Assembly: GCA_041554195.1 (NCBI GenBank)
Contig: JBFFMJ010000003.1
Location: forward strand, 186,001 to 250,000
Reading direction: 5' to 3'
Length of the DNA: 64,000 nucleotides
Source: JAPHSX01 sp041554195
Lineage (GTDB): Bacteria; Pseudomonadota; Gammaproteobacteria; Thiohalomonadales; Thiohalomonadaceae
This document shows, piece by piece, positions 7,943 to 15,010 of this stretch. Positions within the stretch are counted from its first letter, which is position 1; each line of letters starts with the position of its first letter. Both the position numbers and the translations under genes were made by a program. A model generated the notes under the pieces. It ran no database searches. It had not been told where the DNA came from and saw only the letters and a list, made by a program, of their open reading frames with translations.

Positions 7943-9154
7943 TCACCCCCGCCGCGCCGAGATCAAAATATTACGCGGCGTCAGTTCACGCCCGCAGAAG
8001 GTGGAAAAATCGACCTCATAACCATGAGCGCTAATGTAGTTCACCATGTCGAGCACCAGCCACATCTCCAGCCCACGACGAAACGCCGCACGCACCAGCG
8101 ACAGGCGCATCACCTCGCGCTGGCGTTGCCAGCCCTGCGCCTCGTAAGCCGGCCAGTCGATGTCGTTATTAAGCGCCTGCCCCTCGCGCGCGGCAAGCTG
8201 TTGGCAAAAATCTTCAAAGCCGAGCTTGAGCCAGGCTTTATCGATCGGCTTTATCGGACGATAGCCATCACTGCCCGATAACTCACGACACAGCTGCTGA
8301 TAGCCCAGCTTCCAGGCCATCTCCTGATCGCGCTTGGCCACCTCACGCCCGGCGGCAGTGACCGTTTCGGTAACGGCCAGGCGCAGGTCATCGCGGCTAA
8401 GGCTCAACTGCAACGAATCGCTAAAGGGTTTGTACACCTCACCGGCCCCAAGATAGTAACAGCAGGGGGCAATATCGAAGGCCTTGAGCTGCGCCTTCAC
8501 GGCCTCGCGGATCAGGGTGCGATGCAGCTCGCCACAGGCGTGCAGCGCTACCGCGTGGTGGCCGACCACCGCCCCTGCCGCCTCACGACTCAGCGCATCG
8601 ACACGATGAAAGCGCTGCGCCACCCTTGCCCGTTGTGCATAGCGTTCCCCCTCACGGCACAGCACCTCATTGTGCTCCACCGTCACCACCGGGGTTTGCC
8701 ACTGCGCTGCCAGCAGCCGACCCAGGTGCCCCTTGCCGCCACACCACTCCAGCAGTGGCGCATCCACCGGCCCCAGTGCGGCGGCAAACCGTTCTATCTG
8801 CTGCCATTTTCTGCCGGGGATGCCGCTGTGAAAATGGGAGCCGCGATCATCCAGGGTGATGCACTCCGACTCGGGGAGGTGGCTTAATGTCTGCAGGGCG
8901 GCAAGCTCGGGAATATACGGTTGCAGCAATGCGAGGAGAGCGTCACTGTCACCACTCAATTGCGTCAGCGCCTCGTCACTTAATCCCAGCAAGACCTCAC
9001 ACAAATGCGGTAGCCGCTCGCACCAGTCAGGGCGCGCCTGTTTGTAAGGCTGCGGGCGCCACAGCCACGCGTTCTGCAACAACAGGTCATCCAGTTGTGA
9101 CAGACGACCCTGAACCGAGGCCGCCATTTTCACGATGTCTTCACTCTCTGTCAT
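7943..9154 (-). CDS. Class I SAM-dependent methyltransferase (METTL25/PF13679-like)
   Basis: A ~403-residue protein. The SAM-binding motif LLEWCGGKGHLGRLLA lies near residue 130, the acidic loop VVTVEHN follows, and the post-motif ALHACGELHRTLI and IAPCCYYLG segments match the methyltransferase group that includes METTL25 and RRNAD1. The N-terminal 120 residues are helical, and the C-terminal 150 form a family-specific extension. Substrate unknown. Start at ATG 9154 (MTESEDIV) is preferred over 9193; the evidence between them is weak. Confidence 0.78.
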   Translation of the reverse strand: MTESEDIVKMAASVQGRLSQLDDLLLQNAWLWRPQPYKQARPDWCERLPHLCEVLLGLSDEALTQLSGDSDALLALLQPYIPELAALQTLSHLPESECITLDDRGSHFHSGIPGRKWQQIERFAAALGPVDAPLLEWCGGKGHLGRLLAAQWQTPVVTVEHNEVLCREGERYAQRARVAQRFHRVDALSREAAGAVVGHHAVALHACGELHRTLIREAVKAQLKAFDIAPCCYYLGAGEVYKPFSDSLQLSLSRDDLRLAVTETVTAAGREVAKRDQEMAWKLGYQQLCRELSGSDGYRPIKPIDKAWLKLGFEDFCQQLAAREGQALNNDIDWPAYEAQGWQRQREVMRLSLVRAAFRRGLEMWLVLDMVNYISAHGYEVDFSTFCGRELTPRNILISARRG

Positions 9155-9219
9155 GAGCGTGATCCTACCCTCAGCGTCACCACCGTGCATCACGTTTTAA
9201 CACACCCACAAAGAAGAGA

Positions 9220-9253
9220 CTGATAACCATGGGGAAAACTGTCTATACTCAAG
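9220..9253 (+). promoter_or_regulatory. Candidate sigma-S-type promoter of the Lys/Ala-rich protein
   Basis: CTGATA (9220-9225), an 18-bp spacer and TATACT (9244-9249) within GTCTATACTCAAG (9241-9253). CTATACT is the -10 preference of RpoS in E. coli. The same 13-mer occurs upstream of the gene at 41173. Confidence 0.45.
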
Positions 9254-9284
9254 GTGACTACCTCACACAAACGGAGATACCACC

Positions 9285-9725
9285 ATGGCAGCAACAAAAA
9301 AAGGTGTAAAACGCAAGGCCGCAACCGCTAAAAAAAGCGCCGCAGCAAAAAAGCGTGTTACCGCAAAAAAATCCGCCACTAAAAAGAGTCCAACTGCCGC
9401 TAGCAATCGCAGAAGCGCGGCAGCAAAAAACAAGGCACTGACAGCCAAACTACGTGACGACCTCAAGGCAACCAAAGAGGCACTACGCGCCGCCAGGGCC
9501 GCCGCCAAAGAGGAGATCAAACTGGCCCGTGCCGCCGTCACGGCCGAGGTTGCGGTACTTAAGGATCAGCTAGCAGCCGCACTGAAACGTGAGAAAGAGC
9601 TGATGGCTTTGGCCGAAAAGAAGGCACAAATGATGATCGCCGCCGGTGCCCGCTGGGAGAAGGCGCAGATGAAAAAGATCCAACAGATCGGGGCGGGCCG
9701 TAAGCGTCGAGCCAAAAAGGCATAA
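9285..9725 (+). CDS. Histone H1-like Lys/Ala-rich protein
   Basis: A 146-residue, strongly basic protein. Residues 1-60 are Lys/Ala/Thr repeats (KKSAAAKKR, KKSATKK) like bacterial histone H1-like or AlgP-type tails. Residues about 60-120 form a long Ala/Glu/Lys/Leu helix that could make a coiled coil, and the tail is again basic (GRKRRAKKA). Proteins with this composition bind DNA or RNA without sequence specificity. The role here is inferred from composition only. A promoter with a sigma-S-like -10 and a strong terminator frame it as a single gene. Confidence 0.75.
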   Translation: MAATKKGVKRKAATAKKSAAAKKRVTAKKSATKKSPTAASNRRSAAAKNKALTAKLRDDLKATKEALRAARAAAKEEIKLARAAVTAEVAVLKDQLAAALKREKELMALAEKKAQMMIAAGARWEKAQMKKIQQIGAGRKRRAKKA

Positions 9726-9740
9726 CCGCCCGCATCCACG

Positions 9741-9767
9741 ACCCCGCCTTGCGGCGGGGTTTCTCTT
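9741..9767 (+). terminator. Intrinsic terminator after the Lys/Ala-rich gene
   Basis: ACCCCGCC-TTGC-GGCGGGGT (9741-9760), an 8-bp perfect stem, is followed by TTCTCTTT. Confidence 0.85.
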
Positions 9768-9796
9768 TCCCCCTCCTCTTCGTTATCATCCCTGCC

Positions 9797-10213
9797 ATGC
9801 CCGCCCTCATCATCTCCAGCAATGTATCGATCCCCGAGGATCAGATTGAGTTCCATGCGATCCGTGCGCAGGGGGCGGGTGGCCAGAACGTCAACAAGGT
9901 CAGCTCGGCGGTACACCTGCGCTTTGCCATCGCCGACTCGTCACTGCCGGAGTTTTATAAACAGCGGCTGCTGGCCCTGAAGGATCGGCGTATTAACAGC
10001 GACGGGGTCATTGTGATCAAGGCGCAACGTTTTCGCACCCAGGAGAAGAACCGCGAGGATGCCCTGAGCCGCCTGCAGGAACTTATCCGCAGTGTCGCCG
10101 CCACACAGAAAAAACGCATCGCCACCAAACCCACCCGCGGCTCACAGACACGCCGCCTCGACAGTAAGACCAAACACAGTCAGCGGAAAAAATTACGAGG
10201 TAAAGTCGTCTAA
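9797..10213 (+). CDS. arfB: Alternative ribosome-rescue factor ArfB (YaeJ)
   Basis: A 138-residue peptidyl-tRNA hydrolase that frees ribosomes stalled without a stop codon. The catalytic GGQ is at residues 28-30 within RAQGAGGQNVNKV. The Lys/Arg-rich C-terminal tail (KKRIATKPTRGS and onward to KKLRGK) is the part that enters the empty mRNA channel. Start ATG 9797 gives the usual ArfB N-terminus; the ORF could begin at 9749. The stop overlaps the next start (TAATG), so it is translationally coupled to yaeQ. Confidence 0.93.
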   Translation: MPALIISSNVSIPEDQIEFHAIRAQGAGGQNVNKVSSAVHLRFAIADSSLPEFYKQRLLALKDRRINSDGVIVIKAQRFRTQEKNREDALSRLQELIRSVAATQKKRIATKPTRGSQTRRLDSKTKHSQRKKLRGKVV

Positions 10214-10749
10214 TGGCAATCAAGGCCACCATCTTTAAGGCAGAACTGAATGTCGCCGACATGGACCGCCACTATTACGGCAACCATGCCCTGACCATCG
10301 CCCGCCACCCCTCGGAGAACGATGTGCGAATGATGGTGCGCCTGCTCGCCTTTGCCCTCAATGCCAGTGACACGCTCGCCTTCACCCGCGGCATCAGTAC
10401 CGATGAAGAGCCCGACCTGTGGCAGAAGAACCTTAACGATGAGATTGAGCTGTGGATTGAACTGGGCCAGCCCGATGAGAAACGCATTCGCAAGGCCTGC
10501 GCCCGTGCGAAGAAGGTGATCATCTATACCTATCAGCCGCGCAGTGCCCCGCTCTGGTGGCAGCAGCTGGAGAAGAAGCTGGAGCGCTTTGACAACCTCT
10601 CGGTCTACAATCTTGCCGGTGATTTGGCCGCGCAACTGGGCGCCCTCGCCTCGCGCAACATGCAGCTGCAATGCACCATTCAGGATGGTGACACCTGGCT
10701 TAGTGACAATGAGCATAACCTCGCTGTCGCCCTGGAGAGGTGGCGCTAG
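10213..10749 (+). CDS. yaeQ: YaeQ family protein
   Basis: A 178-residue protein of the YaeQ family, which has a PD-(D/E)XK nuclease-like fold but unclear function (first met as a suppressor of rfaH loss). Recognisable parts are MAIKATIFKAELNVADMDR at the start, HPSENDVRMMVRLLAFA, DEEPDLWQKN and ELWIELGQPDEKR. The start overlaps the arfB stop by one base. A yaeQ-arfB pair is common in gammaproteobacteria. Confidence 0.92.
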   Translation: MAIKATIFKAELNVADMDRHYYGNHALTIARHPSENDVRMMVRLLAFALNASDTLAFTRGISTDEEPDLWQKNLNDEIELWIELGQPDEKRIRKACARAKKVIIYTYQPRSAPLWWQQLEKKLERFDNLSVYNLAGDLAAQLGALASRNMQLQCTIQDGDTWLSDNEHNLAVALERWR

Positions 10750-10770
10750 CCCTAACTCGTCAAAGCTGAC

Positions 10771-11613
10771 TTACTTTGTTGCTTCCCTGTCCAGCTCACT
10801 GATAAATCGCCGCAAGCTCCACTCGTATTCTGGCTGGCTTTGCATAATGCCGTCGTTGTGACCGCCGCGCATCTCGACAAACTGCTTGGGCGACGCTGCT
10901 GCCGCATAAAGCGCTCGCCCCAGCGAGTAGGGGATCACCTCATCCTGCGGGCTGTGTAGCATCAGGATGGGGCTGGTGACCAGAGCGATCCTTTCATCAC
11001 TCGCAAAACGGTAACGCAGCAGCACCACCGTTGAGAGCACCGGGAAGAGGTGGGTTGCCACCGCTCGCGCCGAGCTGAAGGTGGACTCCAGGATTAACGC
11101 CGCGGGCCTCACCTGTGAGGCCAGGTCCGTCGCCACCGCCCCACCCAGGGAGCGGCCAAAGAGTATGATCTGTTCAGGCTTCACCCCGCGCTGCCCGACA
11201 AGATAGTGCCAGGCCGCCCTCGCATCCCGATAGAGCCCCTGCTCACTGGGTTCACCCTTGCTACGGCCATAACCACGATAATCGATGATCAGTGTATTGA
11301 GTTCTAGGCGGTGAAAGATCGCCAGCGACTCGCCACGGTGTGAAATATTGCCGCCGTTGCCGTGCAGGAACAGCAGGGTCTTCGTTGCTGCGGGGTGGGG
11401 GATGTACCAGCCGTGAAGCCGAACCCCATCCTCGGTAATCAGCGCTACCTCTTCATAGGGGAGCCCCCACTGTGGCGGTGATGCTTCATGTTCACTATAG
11501 GGATAGAAGGTGATACGTGGCTGCTGTACGAACATTACCACATTAATAATAATCAGCAGCAGCAGGCTACGTGTGATCAACCAGCGCACAAGCCGTCCCG
11601 GGCGTTGCCTCAT
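10771..11613 (-). CDS. Membrane-anchored alpha/beta hydrolase (BEM46/YfhR-like)
   Basis: A 280-residue protein. An N-terminal membrane helix (about 9-29) is followed by an alpha/beta hydrolase domain: oxyanion-hole HGNGG (84-88), nucleophile elbow GRSLGG (Ser155), Asp224 in SPQDEV and His252 in GGHND. All triad residues are present. DYRGYGRS is typical of the BEM46/ABHD13 group, which act as esterases or thioesterases; the substrate is unknown. ATG 11613 lies two bases past the stop of the upstream gene, so the two are coupled. Confidence 0.88.
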   Translation of the reverse strand: MRQRPGRLVRWLITRSLLLLIIINVVMFVQQPRITFYPYSEHEASPPQWGLPYEEVALITEDGVRLHGWYIPHPAATKTLLFLHGNGGNISHRGESLAIFHRLELNTLIIDYRGYGRSKGEPSEQGLYRDARAAWHYLVGQRGVKPEQIILFGRSLGGAVATDLASQVRPAALILESTFSSARAVATHLFPVLSTVVLLRYRFASDERIALVTSPILMLHSPQDEVIPYSLGRALYAAAASPKQFVEMRGGHNDGIMQSQPEYEWSLRRFISELDREATK

Positions 11614-11614
11614 C

Positions 11615-12049
11615 TCAGCCAAAACCACCAAAACTGTCGCTGCAGGTGACACACGGTTTTTTCAGCTTCGCGGCACGGCGCTGCGGCCAATCCTCCAGCC
11701 CGGCCCGCCAGTCGCTCATCAGCAGCTCCATTCGCTCCTGCTCCTCTGCCGAGTGGGCGCTGCGATTGGTGGAGAGGTGAAGCAGCACCTCGGCTGGCCG
11801 GGATGCGTCAACGCTAATCGTCCACTGCATGGCATGGGGGTTGTTGGGACAACTGAAGCGTACCCCACCGTTGATCAGTTCGCGGTGGATCGTTGCCTCA
11901 CCCCAGCTGGTGCGAACCTCACCACGGCTGCCCTTTGCCGATAACACCTCTTCAATAGAGGCACACCACTCCGGCAGATTGCCCACATCGATGTATCGCT
12001 GTATCTCGGCCTCTGGAATGCGCACCTGCGCCCTGACAAATATCTCCAT
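11615..12049 (-). CDS. Hypothetical protein, possibly SRPBCC (START-like) fold
   Basis: A 144-residue soluble protein beginning MEIFVRAQVRIPEAEIQRYI. Its alternating strand pattern around a long C-terminal helix (EEQERMELLMSDWRAGLEDWPQR) resembles SRPBCC ligand-binding proteins. The tail has two Cys (KPCVTC). It directly precedes the membrane hydrolase gene on the same strand. The fold is an inference from the pattern; ligand unknown. Confidence 0.6.
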   Translation of the reverse strand: MEIFVRAQVRIPEAEIQRYIDVGNLPEWCASIEEVLSAKGSRGEVRTSWGEATIHRELINGGVRFSCPNNPHAMQWTISVDASRPAEVLLHLSTNRSAHSAEEQERMELLMSDWRAGLEDWPQRRAAKLKKPCVTCSDSFGGFG

Positions 12050-12238
12050 TAACTCTCCCCTGTTTATTGCTATCAGGCTAGCTGTTGTGCCTGCGACCGG
12101 TATGGATTATGTACCTCCGCCACCATCTATTTGAATAACGGCCTCGCCTCATCATTATGCTGCAGGAAGATCAACAAACTCCCTTAGCAAATAGATATAA
12201 CAACACAACATTCACTCTCCTTGTTGATTTTCTTTATA

Positions 12239-13141
12239 TCACAGCCTGTCGAAAGCCCGCACCATACGCCGTCGCATCTCTGTATCAGGCAAGCGGCCGT
12301 ACATAGCCCCCATGTTCTGCTGCATATGCGCAACACGGGTGGTAGCGGGAATGGCACAGCTTACTGCCGGCTGGGAGAGTATGAACTTGAGAAAGAACTG
12401 TGCCCAGTTTTCACAGTCGAATTCACTGGCCCACTCAGGCAAGGGCTTGCCTTGCACCCTGTTGAATAGATTTCCGCCCTGAAACGGACGGTTGATAATC
12501 ACCCCCAGCTTACGCTCTGCCGCCTGTGGTAGCAGGCGTTGCTCCGCCTCACGATCTTCGATGTTATAGGTAAACTGCACAAAGTCGAAGGCCTCCTCCT
12601 CGGCCAGCACCTGATCCAGTTCACGATGACGGCGTCCATGGGAGGTCGTGATGCCGATGTAGCGTATCTTTCCCTGCGCCTTCATCTGCTTGAGTGTCTC
12701 CAGGTGGCTACGCCAATCGAGCATATTATGAATCTGCATCAAATCGAACTGCCCTACTCCCCACAGGCGGCGCGAGTGTTCCATCTGATCGATGCCAAGG
12801 CCACGGCCATAGGTCCAGACCTTGGTCGCGGCAAAGGGCTTATCTTTTAGCTGCTCCAGACAGTGGCCAATCACCGCCTCCGAGCTGCCATACATGGGAG
12901 AGGAGTCGATAAACCGCCCACCGTGCTGGAAGAAGCTCTGCAGCACCTCGCACCTCTCGGCACGCAGCCACTCATCATCCCCCACATCAAAGGTAAGCCA
13001 TGAACCCACCCCGATAGCCGGCAGCGCTTCGCCGCTCTTGGGAAGCCTTCGCCTGATCGGCTCAGGGGCCGCCCACCCTGCCGTGGAGCCCAGCAACATT
13101 GGCAATAACGCAATGCCATTAATAAATGTACGCCTTTTCAC
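12239..13141 (-). CDS. Exported aldo/keto reductase (Tat signal)
   Basis: A 300-residue aldo/keto reductase-fold protein with a twin-arginine start (KRRTFIN, residues 2-8, then LLPMLLGSTAGWAA). This suggests export to the periplasm already folded, with its nicotinamide cofactor. The core shows GVGSWLTFDVG and RFIDSSPMYGSSEAVIG (the catalytic Asp-Tyr region, D about 79 and Y about 84). KVWTYG, DLMQIHN and GITTSHGRR follow. Substrate unknown. It forms a single transcription unit, divergent from the small gene at 13253. Confidence 0.88.
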   Translation of the reverse strand: MKRRTFINGIALLPMLLGSTAGWAAPEPIRRRLPKSGEALPAIGVGSWLTFDVGDDEWLRAERCEVLQSFFQHGGRFIDSSPMYGSSEAVIGHCLEQLKDKPFAATKVWTYGRGLGIDQMEHSRRLWGVGQFDLMQIHNMLDWRSHLETLKQMKAQGKIRYIGITTSHGRRHRELDQVLAEEEAFDFVQFTYNIEDREAEQRLLPQAAERKLGVIINRPFQGGNLFNRVQGKPLPEWASEFDCENWAQFFLKFILSQPAVSCAIPATTRVAHMQQNMGAMYGRLPDTEMRRRMVRAFDRL

Positions 13142-13252
13142 CTCTCACCTCATTAATATTAGAAAAGACTTAATATCCCCATTGACTTATGGTATCTTAA
13201 TGCCCACTAATACAGTCAACTATTAATCAACCTACATAGAGGAAGATATCTC

Positions 13253-13426
13253 ATGAACGTAGATCAGCACCTGAAAGTTGCAACCTGGCACGTAGAGCAG
13301 GCCCGCCTGCACGCCACCAAAGACCACGCCTGCGGCTGCCCGATCAGCCCTGAGTACCAGAAGATTATCGACGAAGTCGAAAGCGGCAAGATCATGGAAG
13401 AGCTGGTCTGCAACGTTAGCAAGTAA
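13253..13426 (+). CDS. 57-residue Cys-containing protein, conserved-looking
   Basis: Open frame ATG 13253 to TAA 13426 with AGAGGAAGATATCTC upstream as binding site. It encodes 57 residues starting MNVDQHLKVATWHVEQARLH, with a central HACGCP (two Cys in CxC) and a third Cys near the C-terminus (ELVCNVSK). The strong codon usage, the ribosome site and a clean terminator 23 bp downstream argue for a real, well-expressed protein. CGCP could bind a metal or take part in thiol chemistry. No family recognised. Confidence 0.75.
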   Translation: MNVDQHLKVATWHVEQARLHATKDHACGCPISPEYQKIIDEVESGKIMEELVCNVSK

Positions 13427-13448
13427 GTTCATCCTGCTTGTTATAAAG

Positions 13449-13474
13449 AACCCGCCCCTGTGGCGGGTTTTTTT
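13449..13474 (+). terminator. Intrinsic terminator of the 57-residue protein gene
   Basis: ACCCGCC-CCTGT-GGCGGGT (13450-13468) followed by seven T. Confidence 0.88.
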
Positions 13475-13497
13475 ATGCTCAGCACACCACAACCGCT

Positions 13498-13520
13498 GTA
13501 GGCTAGGCTGCCTAGCCTAC
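13498..13520. repeat. 23-bp perfect palindrome (GTAG-headed)
   Basis: Arms GTAGGCTAGG and CCTAGCCTAC around CTG, between the 13253 gene terminator and the EgtB-like gene. It could be a REP-type repeat or a second hairpin terminator (GTTTCCCC follows). Confidence 0.5.
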
Positions 13521-13598
13521 GTTTCCCCCTATCACCAGCTGCATTCCCCCGCCCCATCCGCTACCATAAGCCTCCCTTCTGACCACAGCACAACGACC

Positions 13599-14804
13599 AT
13601 GAGCCGACACGAACTCCTGGGCCACCTCAACGGCCTGCACCAGATGATGAGCCACCTGCTGGAGGCGACCGATGAGGCCGACTGCAACCGCTGCTTTATA
13701 CCGGGAGTAGCCCCCATCAGCTGGCTCTTCGGCCGCGCCGTCTACCTGGAGAGCTACTGGCTACGAGAGGTGGTGATGGGTGACGATGACATCAGTGCCC
13801 GCGTACGCCACCTCTTTGGCTGCGATGTCGAACCCAACGAGGCGCTGATTCAGCAGCTCCCCCCCAGGGAGCACCTGCTCAACTGGGCACTGGAGCACCA
13901 GGAGCAGAACCTCACCCTGCTCGCCAACCCCAAACAGCTGCCGCCGCATGAGCTGCTCAACGACGATGCCCTGCTCTACCGCCTGGTGATCGAACTGGGA
14001 GAGTTGTGCGAGACGATAATCGCGCAGATCACCGAGAGCCGGCTCACCGCCAGCCCCGGCTATCAGGTGGAATCCCCGCTCAAGGTGCTCGCCCCCTCCG
14101 AGGAGCATGGCGACGTGCACAAGGGGCACTACCGCGTCGGTGCCAAACACGAAGACCCCAGCGCCCGCGACAACGAACTGCCCCCCAACATCGTCGACCT
14201 GCACGCCTTTCGTATCGATAGCCAGCCGGTGACCAACGGTGCCTTTCTCGGCTTTATCGAGGCGCAAGGCTACGCCAACGCAGCCTTGTGGAATGAAGAG
14301 GGGCAGGCATGGTTGAGCGACCACCCGCATCGCCCCCACCACTGGCGCAGGGACCTGGCCGGCAACTGGTACGGCATCGGCCTCAACGGCCCGTTTGATC
14401 TGATTGCAGAAGATGCCGTCACCGGCATCAGCCACCACGAGGCCCTGGCCTACGCCAACTGGGTCTCCAGCCTGGGCGGCAAACTGGCAGGGGCGGTGGT
14501 ACAGCATGAATATCAGTGGGAGGTCGCGGTGCGCTCCCGGGCGATCAGCGAATTTGGCCGGGTCTGGGAGTGGTGCGCCAACCCCTTCCACCGCTACACC
14601 GGCTACATCGAACCGCAGAACGCCGAGGCCGCCACCCAGCAATTCGACGACGGTCACTTCAGCCTGCGCGGCGGCTCACTGCATAGCCAGAAGATGCAGC
14701 GGCGCTCCAGCCATCGCCACCATGCCCTGCCCTCTGATCGCTTCCGTTTCAGCGGCACCCGCCTGGTATTCCCCGGCAGCAAGATGGAGTGGCATAAGGA
14801 CTAA
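13599..14804 (+). CDS. EgtB-like protein (DinB-like plus SUMF1/FGE domains), iron site lost
   Basis: A 401-residue protein with the domain order of ergothioneine sulfoxide synthase EgtB: N-terminal DinB-like four-helix domain (about 1-150), then a formylglycine-generating-enzyme/C-type-lectin fold (about 160-395; FRIDSQPVTNGAFLGFI, VWEWCANPFHRY, SLRGGSLHS). EgtB binds iron through a WHLxH-type His and an HxxxH pair. Here the first region reads SWLFGR (41-46) and the second HQEQN (100-104), so only one of three ligands remains. It is therefore unlikely to be a normal EgtB or SenA; function unknown. Confidence 0.8.
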   Translation: MSRHELLGHLNGLHQMMSHLLEATDEADCNRCFIPGVAPISWLFGRAVYLESYWLREVVMGDDDISARVRHLFGCDVEPNEALIQQLPPREHLLNWALEHQEQNLTLLANPKQLPPHELLNDDALLYRLVIELGELCETIIAQITESRLTASPGYQVESPLKVLAPSEEHGDVHKGHYRVGAKHEDPSARDNELPPNIVDLHAFRIDSQPVTNGAFLGFIEAQGYANAALWNEEGQAWLSDHPHRPHHWRRDLAGNWYGIGLNGPFDLIAEDAVTGISHHEALAYANWVSSLGGKLAGAVVQHEYQWEVAVRSRAISEFGRVWEWCANPFHRYTGYIEPQNAEAATQQFDDGHFSLRGGSLHSQKMQRRSSHRHHALPSDRFRFSGTRLVFPGSKMEWHKD

Positions 14805-14819
14805 CACCCTTTGAATCTA

Positions 14820-14849
14820 TTTATGGATAGAGGCAGCTTAATCCATAAA
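14820..14849. repeat. Inverted repeat downstream of the EgtB-like gene
   Basis: TTTATGGAT (14820-14828) pairs with ATCCATAAA (14841-14849) around a 12-nt loop. A second perfect palindrome, CCAGAGT-C-ACTCTGG, follows at 14887-14901, with a GTGTTTT run after it. Either could terminate transcription from 13599. Confidence 0.4.
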
Positions 14850-15010
14850 TAATTATGGGTAATGCCGATAGAAGACGCGGCTATGACCAGAGTCACTCTG
14901 GCTGTGTTTTGCGTAATTCACACAGACGATGAGTGCTTAACCATGGATGAAATTTCACGCCTGGCGTAGAGTGGGAGCTCTGATTCTGAAATATCACTAG
15001 AGTTCGTGGC

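Noticed and set aside
13761..14657. 298-codon minus frame opposite the EgtB-like gene
   Set aside because: It mirrors the plus gene, which has recognisable domains; long opposite frames are common in GC-rich DNA.
13599..14804. Naming the protein EgtB or SenA
   Set aside because: Two of three iron-binding His residues are absent, and no egtD or senBC genes are near.
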